A stretch of DNA of 8,675 nucleotides from Bacteroidales bacterium (GTDB lineage Bacteria; Bacteroidota; Bacteroidia; Bacteroidales; JAADGE01), in NCBI GenBank assembly GCA_024762915.1, contig JANTGL010000103.1, positions 1 through 8,675 of the forward strand. The letters are read 5' to 3'. The translations under genes were made by a program, and so were the position numbers. The notes beneath the pieces are model-generated. The model worked only from the letters and a program-made list of their open reading frames with translations. It did no database searches and was not told where the DNA came from. How positions within the stretch are numbered: the stretch's first letter is position 1; every line of letters starts with the position of its first letter. Positions 1-7,199 of the stretch are shown in pieces.

Positions 1-972
1 CCGCCGGTAAGCACTTTTGCCAATGATGCCGGTTACCTGACCGATGCAAACATCAATTATCTTTGGCAAGAAAACCAAAACGGAAACATTTACAGAGCAA
101 ACGGCAATGTCGGAATCGGGACTGACAATCCGGGGAAATCTTTGGAGATATATTCGATTTACAATACCGCACCGGGCAGTTTGTATAAGAAATCAACCAT
201 ACAATTAATTAATAAAAGAACTTATTATACCGAATCAAAAGGAAAAGGAATAGGTCCCGGACCGAATCCGACACCGGATGACAGAATATTTAAATGGGAA
301 ATTGAAAATGCTAATAATACCGTAAATTTTAAATTCAAAGATTACGATCCCGATAACATCGGCGGAAATACCGAAGCCGAAACAAAATTTACCTTTGCGG
401 GAGACGGCACTTTTACGGCAACAAAATTTGTCGGCGACGGTTCGGGATTGACAAATATCGGATTGAGCGGACCGATTATTTTGAATAACCAAATGGAACA
501 ATGGACCAACAGCGGCTGGAGTGCCCGTTTGCAATCAAAGCTCGGAACGGTTTGGGCATCAACAAACAAATCAAATCTCGGTAATTATTATCTCGGATTG
601 GGAATGACAAACAGCGGTTGGTATTTTATGACGCGAAAAGACGATAAAACAAAACGTTATGTGTGTATTATTACTCAGGATGGTTTTGTAAGAGCAACAA
701 GGGTAAAAGTTGAGCAACGAAACTGGTCTGATTTTGTGTTTAATAATAACTATAATATCTTACCTTTAAACAAACTTGAAACATACATAAATATAAATAA
801 ACATTTACCGGATATACCGTCGGCAAAAGTTATAAAAGAAAACGGACTGGACTTGGGAGAAATGCAAAAATTACAAATGCAAAAAATAGAAGAACTCACA
901 CTTTATATAATACAACTCAAAAAAGAGAACGACAATTTAAAAGAACGTATTTTGAAACTTGAAAATGAGTAG
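1..972 (+). CDS. Tail-fibre-like surface protein, C-terminal part (5' end outside window)
   Basis: The frame is open from base 1, so this is a 323-residue C-terminal fragment. A TTG at 142 is only an internal leucine codon and should not be taken as the start. Residues 3-14 (VSTFANDAGYLT), 36-44 (NVGIGTDNP) and 143-153 (FVGDGSGLTNI) are short repeat motifs typical of phage-tail-fibre-like proteins that are also common in Bacteroidota genomes. The end has the usual C-terminal region of that family: NWSDFVF at 241-247, HLPDIPSA at 268-275, then LGEM and KIEELTLY running into a predicted coiled coil at about 284-323. This region resembles intramolecular-chaperone-type (S74-related) tail domains and probably drives trimerisation; I see no evidence of a self-cleaving site. 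No capsid, tail or lysis genes lie nearby, so a cell-surface fibre is as likely as a prophage relic. The next gene starts 38 bases downstream. Family placement is fairly sure; function is unknown. Confidence 0.85.
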   Translation, partial: PPVSTFANDAGYLTDANINYLWQENQNGNIYRANGNVGIGTDNPGKSLEIYSIYNTAPGSLYKKSTIQLINKRTYYTESKGKGIGPGPNPTPDDRIFKWEIENANNTVNFKFKDYDPDNIGGNTEAETKFTFAGDGTFTATKFVGDGSGLTNIGLSGPIILNNQMEQWTNSGWSARLQSKLGTVWASTNKSNLGNYYLGLGMTNSGWYFMTRKDDKTKRYVCIITQDGFVRATRVKVEQRNWSDFVFNNNYNILPLNKLETYININKHLPDIPSAKVIKENGLDLGEMQKLQMQKIEELTLYIIQLKKENDNLKERILKLENE

Positions 973-1010
973 TTTCATAATTTTTTAAACTTAATTAGCA
1001 TAAAATACTT

Positions 1011-3143
1011 ATGAAAACTATACTTACATTAGTATTATTTCTTTTATCTGCAATAAGTTACTCCCAAAAAGATTTTGAATACGCACCTCACCAATTAATT
1101 GTAAAAGTTAATAACGAACTTTTTAACAGATGTAAAAAATATGTTGAAACAAAAAAAAAGGATGATTTATTATATATAAACAATGAATTTAAAGACATCG
1201 GTATTTATCGTATTGATAAATTACATATTATGAATAAATTTTTACCTGAGGATGCCGAACGGTCTTTTGTAATATATTTTAATAATAAGAGCAATATAAA
1301 TTTAATTATTGATAAACTGAAAACAGTAAAAACAATTGAATCTGTAAGTCCTAATTATATCGGAAAAACATTAATCATTGAACCAAACGATGACAAATAT
1401 GATAAACAATGGAGTTTACAAAAGATAAAAATGCCCGAAGCTTGGGTAATTCAAAAAGGATGCAAAAGTATTAAAGTTGCAGTATTAGATATCGGTTTCA
1501 GAAAAAACGAACATAATGACATAAAAAACAAATATACCGATACAAGAAGAGATGAAACAGATATTGATATTAATGCTTATGAATCTGTCGGTTATAAAAA
1601 GATATCCGGTGAGGATTATGATACACCGGATAATTTGCCTTATTCAAAAGGGTATCACGGACAACAGGTATCAGGTGTTGTAGGAGCTGAAACCAATAAT
1701 AATAAAGGGCTTGCATCCGTCGGATGGAACATAGATATTTTACCTGTGCGTTGCGGTTTTTATATTAAAAACCAATCTGGGTTTAAAGTTGGGCTATTTG
1801 AAGAAGATGATATCATCAGAGCCATTGATTGGGTTGTTGCAAATGGGGAAGCACGTATTATTAATTTGAGTTTTGGAGGGAATATAGTTTCATCTTTTTA
1901 TGATGAATCCGTTAATGCTTGTAATGATGCAGGTATAGTTTTAGTAGCATCTGCAGGTAACGGTGAATATGGAAATGAAGTAGAATTTCCCGCTTCTCAT
2001 CCTTTGATTATTGCTGTAGGTGCTACAAATCAATATGATACAAAAGCCACATTTTCATGTTACGGGAATAACTTAGATTTAGTTGCACCGGGATATAAGG
2101 TCTGGATTATAAATAAAAAAACCGGATTTTCAAGGTATATTCCAGAATCCGGAACTTCAATTTCAGCTCCTCTTGTTTCAGCTGCCGCCGCATTAATTTT
2201 ATCTCAAAATCCGGAATTAACACCAGAACAAGTTCGCTTGATTTTAAGAGAAAGTGCCGATAAGGTTGCCGGAATGAACGGACAAAATTTTCATGAATAT
2301 TATGGTTACGGCAGGTTAAATGTATTTAGGGCATTGCAATTTGTACCTGCGGTGAAATATAATTATGTTTTGGAAAATGAAATTATTAAGGATTACAGAA
2401 ATATACAAGCGGTACAAACTATTGCAGCCGGCAATAATTATATAATAAAGACAAGTGCAGAAGTGATATTTAAAGCTGGAGAAGAAATTATTCTGAATCC
2501 CGGCTTTGAAACGGAAGAAGGTGCTGATTTTACCGCATATATCGGAAATGTCGATGTAAACGAATGTATCCCTGATTGTCCGAATATTTCAGTAGAAACA
2601 TATCCGAATATCATTTCAAGCAATTTATGTTACACGGTTGAAAATGCTAATTCATTTGAAATAAGTGTTAACAATAATATCGGGCAACTTGTTTTTTTCG
2701 ATGCGGGTAATTTTACGGATAATTCGGTTTGTGTTTGGGATGCATCATCTTTTGCGAACGGTAATTATCAAGTAACAATAATTTTCAGAAACGAATGCGG
2801 TAAAGTATCTGAAAAAAATTATACCGTTACAAAAGTAAGCGGTAAAAAAAGTATCAGTTTAAATAATATTACAAATTCAAATACATTTTATTTTGATGTT
2901 TATCCGAATCCTGCTAACGAAAAAGCGGAGATATATCTTACTGTTAGTCAAAAAGTTAGTTTATGTATTTTCATTAAGGATTTAACAGGCAGAAAAATAA
3001 AGAAAATTGCTGATTTAACAAATGTAAAAAAAGGAGTTTATAAAATACCTGTTAATTTATCAAAAATAAAACAAGGAATTTATTTTATTACCGTTAAATC
3101 TAAAGAAAATATTCAAACAAAAAAAATAATCCATACATTTTAG
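1011..3143 (+). CDS. Secreted S8 family (subtilisin-like) serine protease with T9SS C-terminal sorting domain
   Basis: This 710-residue protein is predicted to hydrolyse peptide bonds outside the cell or on its surface. A signal peptide covers residues 1-18, with likely cleavage before Gln19. Residues 24-118 look like a propeptide ending in VSPNYIG, followed by the PND..Y..QWSLQKIKMPEAW linker typical of Bacteroidota subtilases. The catalytic domain spans about 140-445. The triad is intact: Asp160 in VAVLD, His216 in YHGQQ and Ser383 in SGTSISAP, with oxyanion Asn317 in ASAGNG. The flanks of Asp160 and His216 are atypical (HGQQ rather than HGTH). Residues about 466-515 form a strand module (FKAGEEIILNPGFETEEGA), about 530-607 an Ig/FlgD-like module (IGQL, CVWD, NECG), and about 625-710 the type A T9SS sorting domain with YPNPA at 631-635. 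A barrel-like gene follows after 6 bases, suggesting cotranscription. The substrate is unknown. Protease assignment is firm; activity is inferred from the residues. Confidence 0.93.
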   Translation: MKTILTLVLFLLSAISYSQKDFEYAPHQLIVKVNNELFNRCKKYVETKKKDDLLYINNEFKDIGIYRIDKLHIMNKFLPEDAERSFVIYFNNKSNINLIIDKLKTVKTIESVSPNYIGKTLIIEPNDDKYDKQWSLQKIKMPEAWVIQKGCKSIKVAVLDIGFRKNEHNDIKNKYTDTRRDETDIDINAYESVGYKKISGEDYDTPDNLPYSKGYHGQQVSGVVGAETNNNKGLASVGWNIDILPVRCGFYIKNQSGFKVGLFEEDDIIRAIDWVVANGEARIINLSFGGNIVSSFYDESVNACNDAGIVLVASAGNGEYGNEVEFPASHPLIIAVGATNQYDTKATFSCYGNNLDLVAPGYKVWIINKKTGFSRYIPESGTSISAPLVSAAAALILSQNPELTPEQVRLILRESADKVAGMNGQNFHEYYGYGRLNVFRALQFVPAVKYNYVLENEIIKDYRNIQAVQTIAAGNNYIIKTSAEVIFKAGEEIILNPGFETEEGADFTAYIGNVDVNECIPDCPNISVETYPNIISSNLCYTVENANSFEISVNNNIGQLVFFDAGNFTDNSVCVWDASSFANGNYQVTIIFRNECGKVSEKNYTVTKVSGKKSISLNNITNSNTFYFDVYPNPANEKAEIYLTVSQKVSLCIFIKDLTGRKIKKIADLTNVKKGVYKIPVNLSKIKQGIYFITVKSKENIQTKKIIHTF

Positions 3144-3149
3144 AAAACC

Positions 3150-3710
3150 ATGAAAACAAAAATTATTTTAACATTTTTTTTGACAATAACCGTAAATATT
3201 TTATTTTCACAAAACAACCGATGGTTAATAAATGCCTATGTCGGCGAACCTGCCGGAATATCTGTTGAAAAAGAATTTTTAAAACATTTTTCGGGAGAAC
3301 TTGCATTCGGAATAAATGAATTATTTTATGATGAAAATATTTGCGAGCAATACATTTGTTCTCATTGTACACAATTATCAAATATGTACAATTCCGGCAT
3401 TATTACTAAATATAAAATAAATTACAATAAAATTGGATTTTATTTTGGTACGGAAATACAGATTACTTTTTATTTGACGGAAATACAACCTGATACATCT
3501 CCGAAATGCAACCCTTTAGGCGTTCTTATGATCACGGACCCCCAAAAAGAAATGCAAATGAATTTAGGCATTTTACCCGGTATAGGAATTACATACCCGA
3601 TTTATAAGGATAAATTATATTTCTTTTCAGAAGCAAGTTATTATATACCCGGTATTAGTTTTAAAAGAACTAATCCGCAATTCAGAGCAGGTTTAAAATA
3701 TTCATTTTAA
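3150..3710 (+). CDS. Small outer-membrane beta-barrel-like protein
   Basis: This 186-residue exported protein has a signal peptide at 1-20 (cleavage likely before Gln21). It then shows alternating polar and hydrophobic strands separated by glycines: LINAYVGEPAGISVEKEF at 26-43, KIGFYFGTEIQITFYL at 94-109, and a closing strand ending GLKYSF with a terminal Phe. The terminal aromatic residue and the G-P-GIS motif near the first strand fit small Bacteroidota outer-membrane barrels. A cysteine group at 65, 70 and 73 (NICEQYICSHC) plus Cys120 falls in likely loops, which is unusual for such barrels and may form disulfides or bind metal. It starts 6 bases after the protease gene, so the two are probably cotranscribed and perhaps translationally coupled. 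I do not recognise a specific family and assign no function beyond probable outer-membrane location. Confidence 0.65.
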   Translation: MKTKIILTFFLTITVNILFSQNNRWLINAYVGEPAGISVEKEFLKHFSGELAFGINELFYDENICEQYICSHCTQLSNMYNSGIITKYKINYNKIGFYFGTEIQITFYLTEIQPDTSPKCNPLGVLMITDPQKEMQMNLGILPGIGITYPIYKDKLYFFSEASYYIPGISFKRTNPQFRAGLKYSF

Positions 3711-3758
3711 AAATGACAACTCTGAAATATCCGGACAAACTTTAAAAAACAGAAAAAA

Positions 3759-3850
3759 ATAAACAGATGAAACATCCGTAACGGTCTAAAGACACACAGA
3801 AAAACTGAGTGAAACGTTATCATTCTCGGCTAAAATATAAACAGATGAAA
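3759..3850 (+). repeat. 14-base direct repeat pair, second copy over a start codon
   Basis: The sequence ATAAACAGATGAAA occurs at 3759-3772 and again at 3837-3850, with a period of 78 bases. Neighbouring bases are also similar because both are A-rich. The second copy contains the start codon of the gene at 3845. The first copy would encode only M-K-H-P before a stop. It may be a duplicated translation-initiation region or chance in A-rich DNA. In the rest of the 134-base gap (3711-3844) I see no convincing promoter or terminator. Confidence 0.5.
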
Positions 3851-4564
3851 AATACCTTAAAAATAATATCAATAATTATACTTGTCTTTGCTGTTGAAAA
3901 TACGTATTCGCAAAGTAAGAAGTTTCAATACGAACTTGAATTTACGCCTAAAATCAGCTTCAGAACTGATTATGAAAAAACACAAGGTTTTGATAATCCG
4001 GATTATTTAAAACCGATTACTTTGTTTGATGCCGGTATTAATGTAAAATATAGTTTGTCCGATAAAAACACAATCGGCTGCGGTTTGTTTTCTGCGTATG
4101 AAGGGAACTCCTTAATTATTGAAGAATCGGATTATTATAATCAAAATATTATGTATCATTTTAAGTATAACATCATATACAATTATTTGGAATTACCGAT
4201 TTTTACGGAACATATTTTTGCCGAAAAAATAATCTTAAAAACCGGTTTGATATATAAAAGAGTATTATCATTAAAGAAAAGAACAAAAAATTTACCTGAT
4301 TCCTTGAACGGATTTTCAAAAGATGAGTATAAAGAATTATTTGATAAAACATATACCTTATCAGATTTGAAAAAATACGAGACATTTAATATAAATAATT
4401 TGGCTCTGCTAATCAGTTTAGGACAAAATTTTGATATTTCCGAAAACCTGTATCTCGGATACGGTATTGAATTTAAAAGTAATTTATTGCCGATATTCAG
4501 AGAACAGAGCAGATTTGTATATTACTTTTCGACAGGTATTAATTTAAAAATAGGATTAAAATGA
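3845..4564 (+). CDS. Exported outer-membrane beta-barrel-like protein (PorT/OMP_b-brl-like)
   Basis: The protein has 239 residues from the ATG at 3845. A GTG at 3809 would add 12 basic residues (MKRYHSRLKYKQ) in front of the signal peptide, so the ATG is preferred. Residues 1-22 are a signal peptide ending TYS, with Gln23 as the likely first mature residue. The segment YLELPIFTEHIF at 114-125 followed by KIILKTGLIYKRVL resembles the central strands of PorT-like and outer-membrane beta-barrel domain proteins, where an LEIP motif precedes an aGl.y strand. Later strands include LALLISLGQNFDI and LYLGYGIEF, and the protein ends FSTGINLKIGLK rather than in an aromatic residue. A charged stretch at 143-180 probably forms a long loop. 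Its stop overlaps the start of the next gene by four bases (ATGA), so the two are likely translated together. The role is unknown; barrel assignment is moderate. Confidence 0.62.
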   Translation: MKNTLKIISIIILVFAVENTYSQSKKFQYELEFTPKISFRTDYEKTQGFDNPDYLKPITLFDAGINVKYSLSDKNTIGCGLFSAYEGNSLIIEESDYYNQNIMYHFKYNIIYNYLELPIFTEHIFAEKIILKTGLIYKRVLSLKKRTKNLPDSLNGFSKDEYKELFDKTYTLSDLKKYETFNINNLALLISLGQNFDISENLYLGYGIEFKSNLLPIFREQSRFVYYFSTGINLKIGLK

Positions 4565-5247
4565 AGAAACTGATAATTATACTGTTTATTTTTGCAGGCG
4601 TAAATTCTTTCGGGCAGGAAAATGAATATAATAAAAAACATAATCTGCTTTGGGACTTCGGTGTCAATCACAGCAGTAATTTCAGACCGGTTTATTATCC
4701 GGCATATGAAATTCAAAATAAGTATTTTACACCCGAAACATTATATCCGGGTTATTTTTTACTTCCTGTTTTTAATTTTCAAACAGATATTACTTATCGA
4801 TATTATTTATATAAAAGATTTAATATTAATGCGGTTTTTAAAGGATTCTACAATAATTCAATTCTTTTAAGGAATATTGACTCAGTCAGCAAATATTACG
4901 TTTATCCTGATTCAATTATAAAAACAAATTATTCGCCTATTCCTCTGTATAATAATATAAAAACAGTTCGTTTAGGATTAACAATAATGTTGGGTTACAA
5001 ATATAAAAGAATGCTAATTTCTTGCGGTTTATTTTTCCCTTTTTACGAAAGGATAAACGATTACAGAGAATATGAGAAAAACAACAAATCAAATTTGATT
5101 TATAATGAACACTTTAATTTTATTGATTTTACCAATTTTGATATAAAAACCGAATTTTTAGTTAATAAAAAGAAAATTCCTTTATCGGTTTTTTTAGAGT
5201 ACAATAAAATTTTGTTTGGTGGAATACAAATGAATATCATAAATTAA
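4561..5247 (+). CDS. Exported protein, possible outer-membrane beta-barrel, translationally coupled to the gene before it
   Basis: This 228-residue protein has a signal peptide at 1-18 (cleavage likely before Gln19). The mature part is very rich in Tyr, Phe and Asn and has strand-like stretches: FLLPVFNFQTDITYRYYLY at 66-84, FNINAVFKGFYNN at 87-99, TVRLGLTIMLGYKYKRMLIS at 135-154 and PLSVFLEYNKILFGGIQMNI at 207-226. These look like antiparallel transmembrane or surface beta-strands, but no family is recognised with confidence. Only one mature cysteine (Cys155) is present. The start codon overlaps the preceding stop in ATGA, a classic coupling arrangement, and the next gene begins 18 bases after its stop. 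This suggests that genes 3845-7032 form one transcript. It may be a partner or divergent relative of its neighbour; a non-barrel periplasmic role cannot be excluded. Confidence 0.6.
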   Translation: MKKLIIILFIFAGVNSFGQENEYNKKHNLLWDFGVNHSSNFRPVYYPAYEIQNKYFTPETLYPGYFLLPVFNFQTDITYRYYLYKRFNINAVFKGFYNNSILLRNIDSVSKYYVYPDSIIKTNYSPIPLYNNIKTVRLGLTIMLGYKYKRMLISCGLFFPFYERINDYREYEKNNKSNLIYNEHFNFIDFTNFDIKTEFLVNKKKIPLSVFLEYNKILFGGIQMNIIN

Positions 5248-5265
5248 AATTTAAAAAATGAAATT

Positions 5266-7032
5266 ATGAGAATTTATATTTTCAGCTTTTTTACAGGAGC
5301 CTTTTTTTTACTCGGGATTCCAAAATCAATAAATTCACAAAATCTATTAAAGGAAAGTTCTTTTCAAACAGATGATATTTCTTGGATTTGTAATAATTGG
5401 CAATATATAGACTTTCAAATTGATTATCATTATAACTATTGGAAATCTCAATATAAAAATGAAGCAAAATTCAGACATAGTAAATGGCAAAGATATAAAT
5501 ATAGGGACTGCGGTAAATCAGGGTGCAAATGTTGTAACTACCATTCACCGGATTTTGAATTTGACGAACCGGTCAACGGGTACAGAAATATATATGTCGG
5601 AATCGGCTATTGTGAATTAATACAGCAACAACTTTTAAATGAGAACAATCTTATACCGGGTAAATTTTATAAAGTAAATTTTAAAATAAAAGTACCGACA
5701 AAATATCAAAACGGTCATAATACAATTACTTCGGATTCTAAATTAAAATTTTTTCTTGCTAAAAACAAAACAGAATATAAAAAACCCGGTTTTGAATACG
5801 GTAAAGACAACATTATTACAGATATGTGTAATACTGTTTATACAGGAATCGAACCTGAAGGATATAATGAATACAAACATAACGGGTTTATTAATTTGAA
5901 AAGTATATATTTAATAAATTATGAAAAAGATATTTGGCATGAAGTTTCTTTTGTATTTAAAATGCCGGATGAAGGTACTAATAAGCATGATTGGTTTGTG
6001 GCAGATGTGGCCGGAGGAGTCGGTTACACCTACATTGACGACATAACATTAGAAGAAACATTTCAATGCAATACAGAAGATCCTTGCAGCCCTACAGACG
6101 GTGAAATTAATCCTACTCCTCCGACAAAGATATATCCCGATTATAAAAACTATGCCGTGCTTAATCTGGATAACGTTTATTCGGCAACAGAAATTAATAT
6201 TCTCAATGATATCGGACAACTAATTGATGTGATACCTGATATTTATTGCGATAACGGTATAAAAAAAGTGGAATGGGACGCCGAAAAGTCAAATGTATAT
6301 ACCGGTAATTTTAAATGGCATATGAAACTGACAAATGATTGCGGTGATTATGATTACACAAAATCGTTTGATGTTGTTAATCCCTATAATAATCCGACCT
6401 TATATCCTATTACTAATGATTGTGTTACCGGAATAAATATACCGGCTCCCTGCTGCGAAGCAGAACCGAATATCTTAATTGAAAATGAAACTTTGGAAGG
6501 TTCTTCGGAAATTTCTTTTCATGCCTTTAATAATTTAACCGTTCGCAATACACTTGTAAAATCTTCTGCGAAAAATGTTACTTTTAAAGCCGGAAACGAA
6601 ATAATTTTAGACACGGGTTTTGAAACAGAAGAAGGTGCAAATGTAGAAATGTCAATAGAATCATGTGATGATAAAAACAAAGATAAGAAAACATTAAATA
6701 AAGAATTGTCAGTCGGTAAATTTTTGTCTGACGATGAACAAGTTTCTGTAATCAGAAAAAATAATTTACATGAAAGCGTTTTTTATATTTATCCTAATCC
6801 GGCAAGTGATTTTTTTGAAATTTCCCTTACTTCTCAAACATGTGATATTAAAAATTCAATATTTATTTCAATTACCGATGTTTCCGGTAAAGAATATTAT
6901 CACAAACAATTTGAAAATTATGATAATTATTTTTCAAAAAAGATTAATATTTCAAATTACCCGTCCGGTATTTATTTTGTTACTTTTACCGGTAATCGTT
7001 TTTCGGAAACCAAAAAATTGATAATACAATAA
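5266..7032 (+). CDS. T9SS cargo protein with jelly-roll-like N-terminal region, Ig-like and coat-hanger-like modules
   Basis: This 588-residue protein is probably secreted and cell-surface attached by T9SS. A signal peptide covers 1-24 (Gln25 likely mature). Residues about 26-266 resemble a carbohydrate-binding or galactose-binding-like jelly roll: YVGIGYCELIQQQL at 110-123, LIPGKFYKVNFKIKVP at 129-144, WHEVSFVFKMP at 224-234 and TYIDDITLEE at 255-264. A cysteine-rich stretch at 82-93 has Cys82, 87, 89 and 90 and His93, of unknown role. Residues about 287-371 are an Ig/FlgD-like module (IGQL 316-319, VEWD 335-338, NDCG 357-360). Residues about 415-465 are the strand module containing TFKAGNEIILDTGFETEEGA. 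A lysine-rich linker leads to the type A sorting domain from about 505, with YPNPA at 509-513 and GIYFVTF at 568-574. No catalytic motif is seen. The two middle modules also occur in the protease at 1011, in the opposite order. The ligand is unknown. Confidence 0.85.
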   Translation: MRIYIFSFFTGAFFLLGIPKSINSQNLLKESSFQTDDISWICNNWQYIDFQIDYHYNYWKSQYKNEAKFRHSKWQRYKYRDCGKSGCKCCNYHSPDFEFDEPVNGYRNIYVGIGYCELIQQQLLNENNLIPGKFYKVNFKIKVPTKYQNGHNTITSDSKLKFFLAKNKTEYKKPGFEYGKDNIITDMCNTVYTGIEPEGYNEYKHNGFINLKSIYLINYEKDIWHEVSFVFKMPDEGTNKHDWFVADVAGGVGYTYIDDITLEETFQCNTEDPCSPTDGEINPTPPTKIYPDYKNYAVLNLDNVYSATEINILNDIGQLIDVIPDIYCDNGIKKVEWDAEKSNVYTGNFKWHMKLTNDCGDYDYTKSFDVVNPYNNPTLYPITNDCVTGINIPAPCCEAEPNILIENETLEGSSEISFHAFNNLTVRNTLVKSSAKNVTFKAGNEIILDTGFETEEGANVEMSIESCDDKNKDKKTLNKELSVGKFLSDDEQVSVIRKNNLHESVFYIYPNPASDFFEISLTSQTCDIKNSIFISITDVSGKEYYHKQFENYDNYFSKKINISNYPSGIYFVTFTGNRFSETKKLIIQ

Positions 7033-7044
7033 GATTAAATTCGT

Positions 7045-7125
7045 AGTCATCGTATTATTTAGTAGATAAACAGCGAGTTATTTGCAAATCGGTTTTACTT
7101 AAATTAATATATTGATACGATGACT
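7045..7125. repeat. Inverted repeat with central palindrome, possible hairpin or terminator
   Basis: AGTCATCGTAT at 7045-7055 is the perfect reverse complement of ATACGATGACT at 7115-7125. The 59-base interior holds the 10-bp perfect palindrome ATTTGCAAAT at 7080-7089, within half a base of the centre of symmetry. Parts of the arms between them also look imperfectly complementary. A T-rich stretch (TATTTTTA at 7131-7138) follows. It could be a long imperfect hairpin that ends the upstream transcript, a degenerate small mobile element, or a protein-binding dyad. The rest of the 167-base gap (7033-7199) shows no gene. Confidence 0.55.
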
Positions 7126-7199
7126 GTCAATATTTTTAGGTTTTGTCTTGCGGATATGAGGTATAATAAGCTTAATATTCTTATTTTTGATTTTTGCTT

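Noticed and set aside
235..534. Minus-strand open frames at 235-534 and 342-569 as genes
   Set aside because: They lie wholly inside the tail-fibre-like gene, have no recognisable motif or signal peptide, and are explained as shadows of the plus-strand frame.
142..972. TTG at 142 as the start of the tail-fibre-like gene
   Set aside because: The same frame is open from base 1 and already carries family motifs upstream (FANDAGYLT and NVGIGTDNP), so the codon is internal.
1..972. Prophage region
   Set aside because: Only the fibre-like gene suggests a phage; no other phage gene is in the window, and such proteins are common as non-phage surface proteins in Bacteroidota.
3809..3844. GTG at 3809 as the start of the barrel-like gene
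   Set aside because: It would put 12 mostly basic residues before a complete signal peptide; the ATG at 3845 gives a normal exported protein.
4622..4870. Plus-strand open frame of 82 codons inside the 4561 gene
   Set aside because: It overlaps a well-supported exported protein gene in another frame and has an AT-driven Ile/Leu/Phe-rich composition with no family signal.
7162..7167. TATAAT hexamer as a sigma-70 type -10 box
   Set aside because: Only a 13-base spacer separates it from the nearest TTG-like hexamer, and Bacteroidota primary promoters do not use this consensus.
7161..7180. Imperfect 20-bp dyad around TAAGCTTA upstream of ispD (8 of 10 pairs)
   Set aside because: Made almost entirely of A and T and lacking a loop; symmetry at this level is easily found by chance in such DNA.
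7182..7189. TATTTTTG as a Bacteroidota -7 promoter element (TAnnTTTG) for ispD
   Set aside because: It lies only 10 bases before the ATG and no TTG-type -33 element is found at the expected distance, so it would imply a nearly leaderless transcript without other support.
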